Source: Erodium maritimum (lineage: Eukaryota; Streptophyta; Magnoliopsida; Geraniales; Geraniaceae). Taken from it: a stretch of DNA of 64,000 nucleotides. Below the pieces are notes generated by a model. It was not told where the DNA came from, made no database searches, and saw only the letters and a list, made by a program, of their open reading frames with translations. The stretch's first letter is position 1; every line of letters starts with the position of its first letter. This document shows positions 46,237 through 58,119 of this stretch, piece by piece. The translations under genes were made by a program, and so were the position numbers. The DNA lies in contig OY997593.1 of the NCBI GenBank assembly GCA_963921825.1, forward strand, positions 57,086,039 to 57,150,038. The letters are read 5' to 3'.

Positions 46237-49029
46237 TGTCACGCCCCAAATCCGGTTCTTGCCCGGACCCGAGGCATGACTAGTAATAAGTGATTAAAAA
46301 GATGATAATTCAACAGCTAGTTCCTGAAAATCTCCAATAATGAAAACAAATCCGCAAAACTTAGTTCAAAACACTAATAACCCTCCAGGGGTGTAATAAT
46401 AATCCTCCACAAGGTTTGTTCAAAACATAAAAGTGAAAAGTACGAAGTCTCTATAATGCACCCACACCGAGAAGCTCCCAAGCTTCTACTCCTCAATCAA
46501 GCCTGTAAACACAACAGTAAATTCGAAGGGGTGAGCTTGCGCTCAGTAGGGAAAACACATAACAAGGTGGACCTTTAACTTAATGAAGTCAACAGCAAGA
46601 TAACAAGAGAGATTTCAACAAACACAGATAATAGGTAAACAACCCAATGCCGTGGCACATGAAGTCTCCACCCTCCGATCCACATATGATGTGTCCTCTC
46701 GGATTTTCCCTCAAATCCAGAGGAGACGCATAACATTGAGGCGACCGGAAACAACCCTTCGGGGCGCTTATCATCGGGATTCTCAGAAACGTCTCCAAGG
46801 GATTTTATGTCCTCGGGAACCAAGGTACTACTCCCATAGGAGGCGTACACTAGGGCAATTCGATAAATAACAGTTCATAATTGAATAACGCACTCCACCC
46901 GAAACACGAAACAATCCAATCCCAACAACCACCAATTCATTATCCCGCATAACTCACACGTCACCAATTCACCACCACACACAGTACACGAATCACATAA
47001 CCACAGCACACCAATCACACCATCACAACTTACCGTTCACTTACCAGTCTCGAACCAACGGGGCATCGATCACCTGATTGCACCGCTCGGTACAACCAGT
47101 CATACTCGATGCTCCAAGCAACCATTTAAGTAAAACAAGTAATCATTCGAATACAATCAACGATCAAGTATGAGTTTAATCAGCTAATCATACACGCCTT
47201 CAAACGAGCATTCCAACATGCAATTTCACTAGTTCCGTTAGACTCTTTAGCCTATCCACTAAGCAACCAACAATCAAGCATGTGATCCTAACACGCAACT
47301 AATCCGAGGGCTTTGCCAAGGCTCCTCTACCAGACAATCAATTCCCAAGTATTGAAAGCGAATTACACTAGTGATTGGCATCCTAATCGTTCACAACTAG
47401 ACACTTCCGGTTATTAGTAATTGAAAGACGATTATGCTAGTTATTCGCATCCTATAGGCATATCTAGGACCTTTCCAATTTTATTAGCCTAACATGCATA
47501 CTAAGCATTTAAACGAGAGGTTAAGGCTTTCCCTACCTCGAGGTCTTCCTCTCAACACTCTGATGATAAGCCCGGTGGTCACCCCTCCGTTCTTCACTCG
47601 GGTCCCGGCGTGATAAGTGCTCCTCTAACTCGTGTCCTCGTTCTTCCTCTTTTCCTAGCTTGGTTCCAAGGTTTTGAACCACCAAAAGACCACAAATTAG
47701 TTTCCTCAACCAAGTGTTTTCCTCCTCAAAACACACAACAAAGTTCAGAAATGGATCAAGGTTTGAAGAGGAAATGTGGGAATCAAATTGAGCTAAAAGG
47801 AAGGGTTTTGGGCTCTGGGGATCTGATCCGGAATGCCATATGGACCGTGTGGCTAGCCGTGCCGGAACATGGCACGGACCCTGTCACAGTCCGGCCCGGA
47901 ATCCAGCGCGGAACACGCCACAGACCGGCCCGGAGAGCGACACGGACCGTATCAGGTCCCGTGCCGGACTCCCGCCCGTTCCGTGCCGGGTGCCGTGCCG
48001 GTACCAGGCCCGTTCCGTGCCGGGTGCCGTGCCGGGTGCCGTGCCGGTACCAGGCCTGTTCCGTGCCGGGTGCCGTGCCGGTACCAGGCACGTTCCGTGC
48101 GGCATGCCGTGCCGGTACCTGGCCCGGTCCGGGTCAGATTCCGTATCAGACCTGAACAGCTCCTTCCCCTTTCTTCCCCAACTCGAATTTCACGAAAATC
48201 CCAACACAAACTCCATTTCTAAACTCTCCTAGCTCCAAAATAAACCATCAAAGATACCCAGCAGCTACACCCTCAATGGGTTCATCAAACTTCAACCAAA
48301 ACTCAATCCAACAACCTACTTCACTACTTCTTCTCCAAGCAATCAATCAAATAAGCAAGTTCTTCAACTTTTAAGCCAAAACCCACAAAACCCATAGATT
48401 GGAAGTGGAAGAAATGGAGAGTTGAGAGCATCATTACCTCTAGATAGTTGAGATGGAGAAGATGAAGTGAAAATGAAGGCAAAAGGACCAAGAACAAGCT
48501 CCAAAATCCAAGCTTTCTTCTCTATCTTCTTCCTCAAGAAAGTGAGCTCCTCCTCTCCTCTCTACTAGTGATTTTCGGCTGCAACAAGAGTAAATGGGCT
48601 GAATTGTTGCTCTCTTTCCTTTAAATGACCTAAAATGTCAATTTACTCAAAAGTCCTCAAGGTCTTATCCCTTTAAAGGTAACTTAGGAGGGTATGAGGG
48701 TCATTTGAAGCCCCAATTTTCATCCTCCAAGCCAAGCATGACAAGTGTCATGTGAGGTCACTCCTACTTAATAATTTTCCAGCTTTCCAAGATTTATCGA
48801 CAAATAACCGATATTAAGCCCGAGTTTGACCGACAGTTGACTTTAACAATATTACAGTCAAACTGAAGGAAACGACCCAACTAAGCTAACCGTGCTATTG
48901 GCTAAGCTTTTTGGGCCCCGGGAAGGTCCCGAATGACTTCCCGAGTCATCGGTTGACTTTTCCGGTCGAAAGTCAAACTGAGCTAGGATTCGCCGGTTCT
49001 ACCGGGATCGACCAGGGGCGGGTCTTACA
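46237..49029 (-). mobile_element. Gypsy 3' LTR (left copy), 2793 bp
   Basis: On minus the LTR runs from TGTAAGACCC (49029) to GGGGCGTGACA (46237). It is co-linear with 54938-57730 at a constant offset of 8701, without any indel. By eye I count about seven differences, all transitions. The expected 5-bp target duplication would be ccatc at 46232-46236; no matching copy exists on the right. Open frames on both strands at 47533-48232 arise from a GC-rich minisatellite and are not genes. Confidence 0.95.
47959..48130. repeat. GC-rich minisatellite in the left LTR
   Basis: Tandem and interspersed copies of gtgccgggtgcc, gtgccggtaccagg and gttcc words, all built on a CCGTGCCGG core, span about 170 bp. 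An identical array is at 56660-56831 in the other LTR. Confidence 0.85.
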
Positions 49030-49030
49030 A

Positions 49031-49044
49031 TCTACCCCCCTTAA
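49031..49044 (-). other. Gypsy polypurine tract (left)
   Basis: On minus, AAGGGGGGTAGA immediately precedes the LTR start TGTAAGACCC, the normal primer for plus-strand synthesis. A second identical tract at 57732-57745 precedes the right LTR. Confidence 0.85.
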
Positions 49045-49082
49045 AAGAATTTCGTCCTCGAAATTTAAAGACAAGGCGTACC

Positions 49083-52000
49083 TCAGAGGTCGAACAGGTG
49101 GGGATACTTCTCGCGGATCTCCTCCTCGCGCTCCCACGTGGGTCCAGATCCTTGGTGACCCCACTGTACCAAGACCAACGGAATCTTCTTGTTCCGCAGG
49201 ACCTTCTCCTTTGTACCCAAGATCTCTACGGGCTGCTCCTCAAAGGTGACATCATCTGCTACCTCGATGTCTGACCACTCAATGATGTGCGAAGGGTCTG
49301 CTATGTACTTCCGCAGTTGGGACACATGGAAAACGTTATGCACGTTCCCAAGCTGGGGTGGCAAGGCCAACCGATAAGCTACATCTCCAATCTTCTCTAA
49401 CACATCAAATGGTCCGATGAAACGCGGTGCCAGCTTGCCTCCGCTGCGGTTAAACCGCACAAGACCCTTCTTCGGGCTCACCTTCAGAAACACGTGCTCC
49501 CCGACCATGAACTCAAGTGGTCTACGACGCCTGTCTGCGTAGCTCTTCTGCCGACTCTGTGCGGTCTTCACCTGTTGGCAGGTGAGGCATCGGGAAACGA
49601 AATCTGCAACTGCACCATGCATCCCACTCCACCAAAACTGTCGTCGCATGTCCATATACATCTTGTTGCCACCGGGGTGCACAACCAGACGGGAGTGGTG
49701 GCACTCACGCAATACGGCGTCCCTGTACCCGCTGGGTACAAACAATCGTCCTCTAAAGCGGACACCCTGGTCGGTGCCCAACGCCCAACCCTCGAGCTCG
49801 ACACCATCCACCAATCTCTCACGAATCCTTGCTGTCTCGGCGTCCTCGGCCTGTGCCTCTAGCACTCGAGCAAATAGCGTGGGCTGAGCCACCAAAGCAC
49901 ACAGGGCCATACCCTCGGTGACCTCCTCCAACTCCAGTCTGAATAAGCTCAACTGCTCCAGCATGTCCCACTCTCGGACTGCCATACTGGCAACGCAGTG
50001 ACTCGACTTCCTGCTCAAAGCATCAGCGACCACGTTCGCCTTGCCTGGATGATAGAGCAACTCGAAGTCGTACTCCTCAAGTAGCTCCATCCATCGCCTT
50101 TGGCGCATGTTCAGATCACGCTGCGAGAATATGTACTTGAGGCTCTTGTGGTCTGAAAATACCCTGAACTGCTCACCGTACAGATAGTGTCTCCAGCTCT
50201 TCAGCGCAAACACCACCGCTGCTAGCTCAAGATCATGGGTAGGGTAGTTACGCTCATGCACCTTCAACTGCCTCGAGCCTTAGGCAACCACCTTTCCACT
50301 CTGCATCAGAACACAGCCTAGCCCTTCGCATGAGGCGTCACAGTATACGTCATAGCCTACTCCCCGCTCTGGAACAATCAACACTGGAGCGGTAGTCAGC
50401 CGAGCCTTTAGCTTGCAAAAAGAGCGCTCACACTCATCCGTCCAACGGTACTCCGCTCCCTTGCGGGTCAAGGCTGTCATAGGTGCTGCAAGGCGGGAGA
50501 AATCCTGTACGAAGCGCCGGTAATACCCTGCCAACCCTAGAAAGCTCCGAATCTCAAATACACCGGTGGGTCTGGCCCACTTCGACACTACCTCAATCTT
50601 GGCCGGATCGACCAAGATGCCCTCTCGAGATACCACGTGCCCGAGGAACTTCACCTCTGTGAGCCAAAATTCGCACTTCTCCAAATTGCCGTACAACTGG
50701 TGAGTGCGTAAGAGTGTCAGAACGGTTCTCAGGTGCTCCTCGTGCGCCTCCTCACTGGGCGAGTAGATCAAGATGTCATCGACGAAGACTACTACGAACT
50801 GGTCTAGATAAGGTCTGAAGATGCCATTCATCAGGTCCATAAAGGCGGCCGGCGCGTTTGTCAAACCGAACGGCATCACCAGAAACTCGAAGTGTCCATA
50901 ACGAGTGCGGAACGCTGTCTTCTCTACGTCCTCAGCTCGGACTCTCAGCTGGTAGTACCCCGATCGAAGATCGATCTTCGAGAAGTACTTTTCTCCCCTC
51001 AGCTGGTCAAATAAATCATCAATCCTCGGCATCGGGTAGCGGTTCTTCACTATCACCCGGTTCAGCTTCCTGTAATCGATGCACATCCTCAAGGCTCCAC
51101 CCTTCTTCTTCACGAAAAGGGCGGGCGCTCCCCACGGAGATACGCTAGGGCGGATGAAACCCTTATGTTGCAGTTCCTCGAGTTGCCGCTTTAGTTCGAC
51201 CAACTCGGCTGGCGCAAACCGATACGGCGTCATCGAGATCGGCGCCGTGCCCGGGATCAGATCGATCCTGAACTCCACCTCTCGCGCTGGTGGAAAACCT
51301 GATAGTTCCTCCGGGAAGACCTCCGGGAACTCACGCACTACCCTCGGTAGCTCACTCCCACTCCGTACGACCTCTGCCTCAGACCCCGTAGTCAAAGCGG
51401 ATAAGAGAACTCCGCTCTTGCTACCCAAAACACACGTGATCACCCTATCACCTGACCTCACTGTCACCTGACGTCGATAGCAGTCGATCGTCGCTCGATA
51501 CCTCGCGAGCCAGTCCATCCCCAGAATCACATCAAAGGCGTTCATATCAAGAACGAGTAAGTCACCAAGAAAAGGGCAATCTGCCACCCTGATCGCACAG
51601 TCCCTACAAACGGTGCTCAACACCACCGCACCCGTAGCCGGGGTCTCCAAACAAAGGGGTTGGCTCAAAGTCTCCGCCCGCAAACCCAAAGAAGAAGCAA
51701 TAGACGAAGATATGAACGAATGGGAAGCTCCCGTATCAAACAAAAATGAAGTCCACGCATTATAAAGTAAACACGTACCCTGAGTGGCCTCATGGCCGGC
51801 GTACGGCCTCTCAATCCTTGAATCAGTAACTGCAAAGACTCGGCCCTGCCGTGCCGGTGGTCCTCCTCTCGGTGGTGGGGGAAGTGCCACCTGCTGGCCA
51901 GTTCTCGGCTGGTGCCTCTGACCTGCTGCTCCCGCCGCCTGACGCGGAGCTCTCTGCTGCGGTGCCTGACGTGGTCTGCCAGGTGGTGCAGGGCGAATCT

Positions 52001-53354
52001 GAGTCTGCTGGGGCCTCGGTGCAGGCGCTCTACCAGCTATCTCAGGACACGCCCGGATGAAATGATTAGAGCGACCACACTGGTAGCATCCTCTCTGTTG
52101 TGCTATCTCAGGACACGCACGCATGAAGTGGTCGGCGCTACCACAGTGATAACACCCCCTCGGCTCACTAGGCTGTCTAGCTCTGGTCCCCTAGGGACGA
52201 TCATCATGGCGCTCCACAGGTCCATCGCCCCTCGGGCAGTCTCGTGCCAGGTGACCCTGCTGTCCACACCGAGGACACAGCTGTGCCACCGGGGCGGGTC
52301 CAACTGACGCTACGGTCCCTGCTCGGCGTATGCCATCCTGCTGAAACTGAGACTGAAAGTGTCCTGCAACTCTCTGTCTGCGTCGGTCTCGACGGTCAGA
52401 CGGCTGCACAAAGCCGCTCGGCCTAGGCCTAGTCTCTCGCACCCTGATAGTATCTCTGAAGTGTCTCTCCATGGCTAAAGCCTAATCCAAGAGTGTGGAG
52501 TAATATGTGGTCCTAAAAGCGATAACCATGTCGGCTATCGACGGGGTGAGCCCGTTCTCAAATCTCCTGCATCGGTCATCCGCGGTCTGGACCAACTCTG
52601 GCGCGAAGCGGGCTAAAGAAGTGAACCTCACTGCATACTCTGAGACGCTCAAACCCCTCTGGCGTAAATCCAGAAACTGCTGGCGCCGGTCATCCCGAAT
52701 GGAGCGAAGGAAGTACTGTTCCAAGAACAGCCTGCTGAACAACTCAAAATCACTGCCGACCCTGCCCTGCACTGACTGCCACCAGTAGTAGGCCTCTCCC
52801 TCAAGCTGAAAAGTGGCGAACAAAACTCTCAGACGCCCCTCCGATACTCCAGAGGTATCGAGGTTGCGGGTAACCCGCTCCAACCAACCAGAAGCCGCCT
52901 CGGGATCAGCTCCCCCGGAGTAGGTCGGCGTACCAAGTCTGCGAAACTCCCTGAGCGACTGGGCCGTGAGGCTATCCAACTGTCCTGGCCTCTCTCCAAA
53001 ATCTGCTGAAGCAACAGGCACGGGCTCAGGTGCTGGTGTCGTAGTCCCCTGCTGCGCACTCAAGGCTGCTAGTACAGCGCGAACCACCTCCTCGAGAGGG
53101 GTCTCCTGAGTCGGCTCTGCGACTAGAGATGTCCTGGGTGGCGACCCTGTTGGTCCCCCTTCAAAGCGCTGATGCTCTGTGGAAGCAGCATCCTGGGCCT
53201 CAGCTGCCCCCTCCTGCTCAGCGGTAGGTGCCTGACTCGGACCCCCAGCTGGGCGGCTCCGGGTACCTCTAGGAACATACGTACGAGCCATGTCGCCTAT
53301 CCGCCTGCACGGATAACGCACATGTTCAGTACTTAGTTCAACAACGGTTCTCAC
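49083..53354 (-). pseudogene. Gypsy (chromovirus) gag-pol, three stops, integrase core missing
   Basis: One continuous minus frame runs from 53354 to 49083 with no frameshift but three stop codons, at 52484-52482 (TAG), 52193-52191 (TAG) and 50282-50280 (TAA). The probable start is the Met of MARTYVPRG near 53291. Gag has EGEAYYWWQSV and FLDLRQRGLSVSEYAVRF, then three CCHC knuckles ([42 protein letters not shown]). Protease is [15 protein letters not shown] has [12 protein letters not shown] and FVDDILIYS. RNase H has [25 protein letters not shown] and [10 protein letters not shown]. Integrase keeps its HHCC finger (ending CLTCQQVK) but passes at about 49566 directly to [14 protein letters not shown]. 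The DDE core of roughly 150-190 residues is absent without a frame change. The tail ([19 protein letters not shown]) is chromodomain-like. Confidence 0.93.
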
Positions 53355-54916
53355 ACGTTACAAGGACGAACACACGCGCCACACTAGTCACCCACAGATA
53401 CGCCCCTCACACTAGTAGATATATATACTCATATAATATAGCACACAAGTTCGCATATCTATGCGTCACACAACAACAACCAGCGATTTAGCAATCAACC
53501 ACCAACTCCCACAGGAGGGTTCAATCAAGTCAAAGGAATCCACTCCCACAGGAGGATTCATTCTCAAGCACACCACACAAGGCGCAACGCAACAGGCATA
53601 CCCCTCGCTCGGGTATCCTTTCACAAAGAACACTTAACATACTGCAATTCAAAAATCACCCTTAACCTTTCCTTCCCTTCCATGAATTCCCATTTCGTAA
53701 CTTTTACCCAAACCTTTTCATGTCGATCTCATGTTGTTACAATCCGATTCAGGCGTCCCCGAACCTCATTGTAACAACTTGACATCAAAACATCACGCTC
53801 GACTACAGTAGCGCCCCTGAGTCAACCAGTGATGGTGTAACCATTTTAATTCTACTGAAAATTCGGCATGACCCATTCGTATTTTCCCTTAACCCTCCGC
53901 TTAAGCGGGACAAGCACCAACACAACATTCACAATGTAAAAGTACATAGAGTTCTCATGCTCGGCCAAAGTAATCACACAGTTAATAAACGGAGCTCTCA
54001 TGCTCCCAAAATACACAACGCAATCAATAAACGGAGTTCTCGTGCTCCCAAATACCACGAGGTACTCGTGCCCCAAACTCGCCACCTACACGGGCATACG
54101 GGATACTCATGTCCCAATCTCGCCACCTCAACGGGCATACGGGATACACGTGTCCCAATCTCGCCACCTCAGCGGGCATACGGGATACTCGTGTCCCAAT
54201 CTCGCCACCTCAGCGGGCATACGGGATACTCGTGTCCCAATCTCAACGATAAAACACGCTCGCAACTTACCGAGACTCTCACTCGTAAGCCAGCCAAAGA
54301 ATGCTCACAACCTCCCCGAGGCCAGCCAAAGAATGCTCGCAACCTCCCCGAGGCCAGCCAAAGGCACCAACCTTAGTACACGGCTCTCATGGCCACCCAA
54401 ACACAAATAATAACACGGGTTCTCAACCCCACGGCACTCACGGCCACTCAAACCAAAGGTAAAGACATGGGTTCGACGACCCCACTCATAGTTCTCATAC
54501 AGCGGGATACGGGGTTCTCGCGCCCCACCCAAAACACTCAATACAAGCACACATGGAGTACTCACGCTCTAGAAAAACGGTCAACCACAAGTCAACACTT
54601 GAACAAGACCGAACCACAACTTGAAAATTTTCGAAAAGATCCACCAAAATGGCAACACCACCAACCGTTGTCTCACTCTACAACGAATGCTTAGCGGTCG
54701 ATCATCGCCCGTTAATCCAATTCCGATCTCAACCATTCGCCTTCACCGATCACTAGGGAGAGGATACCAATCAAGTAATGTAAACATTGTAGTGTAAAGA
54801 TTCCATTTAGGACAACCATCCAAGCGACTCACGACTCAGACACCCTAACTCTACCCACCTAATTGACTTCGGTCCGAGGTTTGAAAATCAGTTCATAAGA
54901 CACCTGTTCCAAATGA
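53355..54916 (-). other. Gypsy untranslated leader
   Basis: About 1.56 kb between primer binding site and gag, without credible ORFs on the element's strand. It is rich in short tandem repeats of ccgtatgccc/gggacacgag type. Plus-strand ORFs of 139 and 136 codons (53957-54410) result from the 41-bp repeat and are not genes. Confidence 0.75.
54091..54254. repeat. 41-bp tandem repeat in the Gypsy leader
   Basis: Units start at 54091, 54132, 54173 and 54214, each beginning cgggcatacgggata and containing tcccaatctcgccacctca. Spacing is exactly 41 bp. A related second array with a unit of about 32 bp (gccagccaaagaatgctc) follows at 54290-54365. Confidence 0.88.
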
Positions 54917-54934
54917 AACCAGGCTGTGATACCA
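54917..54934 (-). other. Gypsy primer binding site (initiator Met tRNA)
   Basis: On minus, TGGTATCACAGCCTGGTT lies three bases inside the right LTR. It matches the initiator-Met tRNA complement except C for G at the ninth base. Confidence 0.85.
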
Positions 54935-54937
54935 AAT

Positions 54938-57730
54938 TGTCACGCCCCAAATCCGGTTCTTGCCCGGACCCGAGGCATGACTAGTAATAAGTGATTAAAA
55001 AGATGATAATTCAACAGCTAGTTCCTGAAAATCTCCAATAATGAAAACAAATCCGCAAAACTTAGTTCAAAACACTAATAACCCTCCAGGGGTGTAATAA
55101 TAATCCTCCACAAGGTTTGTTCAAAACATAAAAGTGAAAAGTACGAAATCTCTATAATGCACCCACACCGAGAAGCTCCCAAGCTTCTACTCCTCAATCA
55201 AGCCTGTAAACACAACAGTAAATTCGAAGGGGTGAGCTTGCGCTCAGTAGGGAAAACACATAACAAGGTGGACCTTTAACTTAATGAAGTCAACAGCAAG
55301 ATAACAAGAGAGATTTCAACAAACACAGATAATAGGTAAACAACCCAATGTCGTGGCACATGAAGTCTCCACCCCCCGATCCACATATGATGTGTCCTCT
55401 CGGATTTTCCCTCAAATCTAGAGGAGACGCATAACATTGAGGCGACCGGAAACAACCCTTCGGGGCGCTTATCATCGGGATTCTCAGAAACGTCTCCAAG
55501 GGATTTTATGTCCTCGGGAACCAAGGTACTACTCCCATAGGAGGCGTACACTAGGGCAATTCGATAAATAACAGTTCATAATTGAATAACGCACTCCACC
55601 CGAAACACGAAACAATCCAATCCCAACAACCACCAATTCATTATCCCGCATAACTCACACGTCACCAATTCACCACCACACACAGTACACGAATCACATA
55701 ACCACAGCACACCAATCACACCATCACAACTTACCGTTCACTTACCAGTCTCGAATCAACGGGGCATCGATCACCTGATTGCACCGCTCGGTACAACCAG
55801 TCATACTCGATGCTCTAAGCAACCATTTAAGTAAAACAAGTAATCATTCGAATACAATCAACGATCAAGTATGAGTTTAATCAGCCAATCATACACGCCT
55901 TCAAACGAGCATTCCAACATGCAATTTCACTAGTTCCGTTAGACTCTTTAGCCTATCCACTAAGCAACCAACAATCAAGCATGTGATCCTAACACGCAAC
56001 TAATCCGAGGGCTTTGCCAAGGCTCCTCTACCAGACAATCAATTCCCAAGTATTGAAAGCGAATTACACTAGTGATTGGCATCCTAATCGTTCACAACTA
56101 GACACTTCCGGTTATTAGTAATTGAAAGACGATTATGCTAGTTATTCGCATCCTATAGGCATATCTAGGACCTTTCCAATTTTATTAGCCTAACATGCAT
56201 ACTAAGCATTTAAACGAGAGGTTAAGGCTTTCCCTACCTCGAGGTCTTCCTCTCAACACTCTGATGATAAGCCCGGTGGTCACCCCTCCGTTCTTCACTC
56301 GGGTCCCGGCGTGATAAGTGCTCCTCTAACTCGTGTCCTCGTTCTTCCTCTTTTCCTAGCTTGGTTCCAAGGTTTTGAACCACCAAAAGACCACAAATTA
56401 GTTTCCTCAACCAAGTGTTTTCCTCCTCAAAACACACAACAAAGTTCAGAAATGGATCAAGGTTTGAAGAGGAAATGTGGGAATCAAATTGAGCTAAAAG
56501 GAAGGGTTTTGGGCTCTGGGGATCTGATCCGGAATGCCATATGGACCGTGTGGCTAGCCGTGCCGGAACATGGCACGGACCCTGTCACAGTCCGGCCCGG
56601 AATCCAGCGCGGAACACGCCACAGACCGGCCCGGAGAGCGACACGGACCGTATCAGGTCCCGTGCCGGACTCCCGCCCGTTCCGTGCCGGGTGCCGTGCC
56701 GGTACCAGGCCCGTTCCGTGCCGGGTGCCGTGCCGGGTGCCGTGCCGGTACCAGGCCTGTTCCGTGCCGGGTGCCGTGCCGGTACCAGGCACGTTCCGTG
56801 CGGCATGCCGTGCCGGTACCTGGCCCGGTCCGGGTCAGATTCCGTATCAGACCTGAACAGCTCCTTCCCCTTTCTTCCCCAACTCGAATTTCACGAAAAT
56901 CCCAACACAAACTCCATTTCTAAACTCTCCTAGCTCCAAAATAAACCATCAAAGATACCCAGCAGCTACACCCTCAATGGGTTCATCAAACTTCAACCAA
57001 AACTCAATCCAACAACCTACTTCACTACTTCTTCTCCAAGCAATCAATCAAATAAGCAAGTTCTTCAACTTTTAAGCCAAAACCCACAAAACCCATAGAT
57101 TGGAAGTGGAAGAAATGGAGAGTTGAGAGCATCATTACCTCTAGATAGTTGAGATGGAGAAGATGAAGTGAAAATGAAGGCAAAAGGACCAAGAACAAGC
57201 TCCAAAATCCAAGCTTTCTTCTCTATCTTCTTCCTCAAGAAAGTGAGCTCCTCCTCTCCTCTCTACTAGTGATTTTCGGCTGCAACAAGAGTAAATGGGC
57301 TGAATTGTTGCTCTCTTTCCTTTAAATGACCTAAAATGTCAATTTACTCAAAAGTCCTCAAGGTCTTATCCCTTTAAAGGTAACTTAGGAGGGTATGAGG
57401 GTCATTTGAAGCCCCAATTTTCATCCTCCAAGCCAAGCATGACAAGTGTCATGTGAGGTCACTCCTACTTAATAATTTTCCAGCTTTCCAAGATTTATCG
57501 ACAAATAACCGATATTAAGCCCGAGTTTGACCGACAGTTGACTTTAACAATATTACAGTCAAACTGAAGGAAACGACCCAACTAAGCTAACCGTGCTATT
57601 GGCTAAGCTTTTTGGGCCCCGGGAAGGTCCCGAATGACTTCCCGAGTCATCGGTTGACTTTTCCGGTCGAAAGTCAAACTGAGCTAGGATTCGCCGGTTC
57701 TACCGGGATCGACCAGGGGCGGGTCTTACA
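54938..57730 (-). mobile_element. Gypsy 5' LTR (right copy), 2793 bp
   Basis: Co-linear with 46237-49029 and the same length. It sits next to the primer binding site and is therefore the 5' LTR of the minus-strand element. Instead of ending in flanking DNA with a target duplication, its outer edge (57731) continues into another polypurine tract and pol sequence. Confidence 0.95.
56660..56831. repeat. GC-rich minisatellite in the right LTR
   Basis: Identical to the array at 47959-48130. The repeat number is unchanged between the two LTRs, which supports their recent common origin, since such arrays change length quickly. Confidence 0.85.
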
Positions 57731-58119
57731 ATCTACCCCCCTTAAAAGAATTTCGTCCTCGAAATTTAAAGACAAGGCGTACCTCAGAGGTCGAACAGGT
57801 GGGGATACTTCTCGCGGATCTCCTCCTCGCGCTCCCACGTGGGTCCAGATCCTTGGTGACCCCACTGTACCAAGACCAACGGAATCTTCTTGTTCCGCAG
57901 GACCTTCTCCTTTGTACCCAAGATCTCTACGGGCTGCTCCTCAAAGGTGACATCATCTGCTACCTCGATGTTTGACCACTCAATGATGTGCGAAGGGTCT
58001 GCTATGTACTTCCGCAGTTGGGACACATGGAAAACGTTATGCACGTTCCCAAGCTGGGGTGGCAAGGCCAACCGATAAGCTACAGCTCCAATCTTCTCTA
58101 ACACATCAAATGGTCCGAT
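57731..58119 (-). pseudogene. Second partial Gypsy internal region (pol C-terminus)
   Basis: Co-linear with 49030-49418 at the same 8701 offset, with about two differences seen by eye. It carries the polypurine tract and the last 111 or so codons of pol ([11 protein letters not shown] to the chromodomain-like tail), open to its break. At 58117-58119 the sequence switches from Gypsy to Harbinger subterminal DNA across a shared GAT. Confidence 0.92.

Noticed and set aside
47610-48232. Overlapping ORFs of 181, 130, 117 and 102 codons in the Gypsy LTR (repeated at 56311-56933)
   Set aside because: They are open in several frames on both strands because of the CCGTGCCGG minisatellite; Arg/Pro/Gly repeats of this kind are not evidence of a gene.
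54091-54254. Regularly spaced repeat that might suggest a CRISPR-like array
   Set aside because: The 41-bp units are contiguous without unique spacers, and the context is a plant retrotransposon leader.
53957-54410. Two plus-strand ORFs with repeated GHTGYSCPNL-like units
   Set aside because: The protein repeat is simply the translated 41-bp DNA repeat of the Gypsy leader, on the strand opposite to the element.
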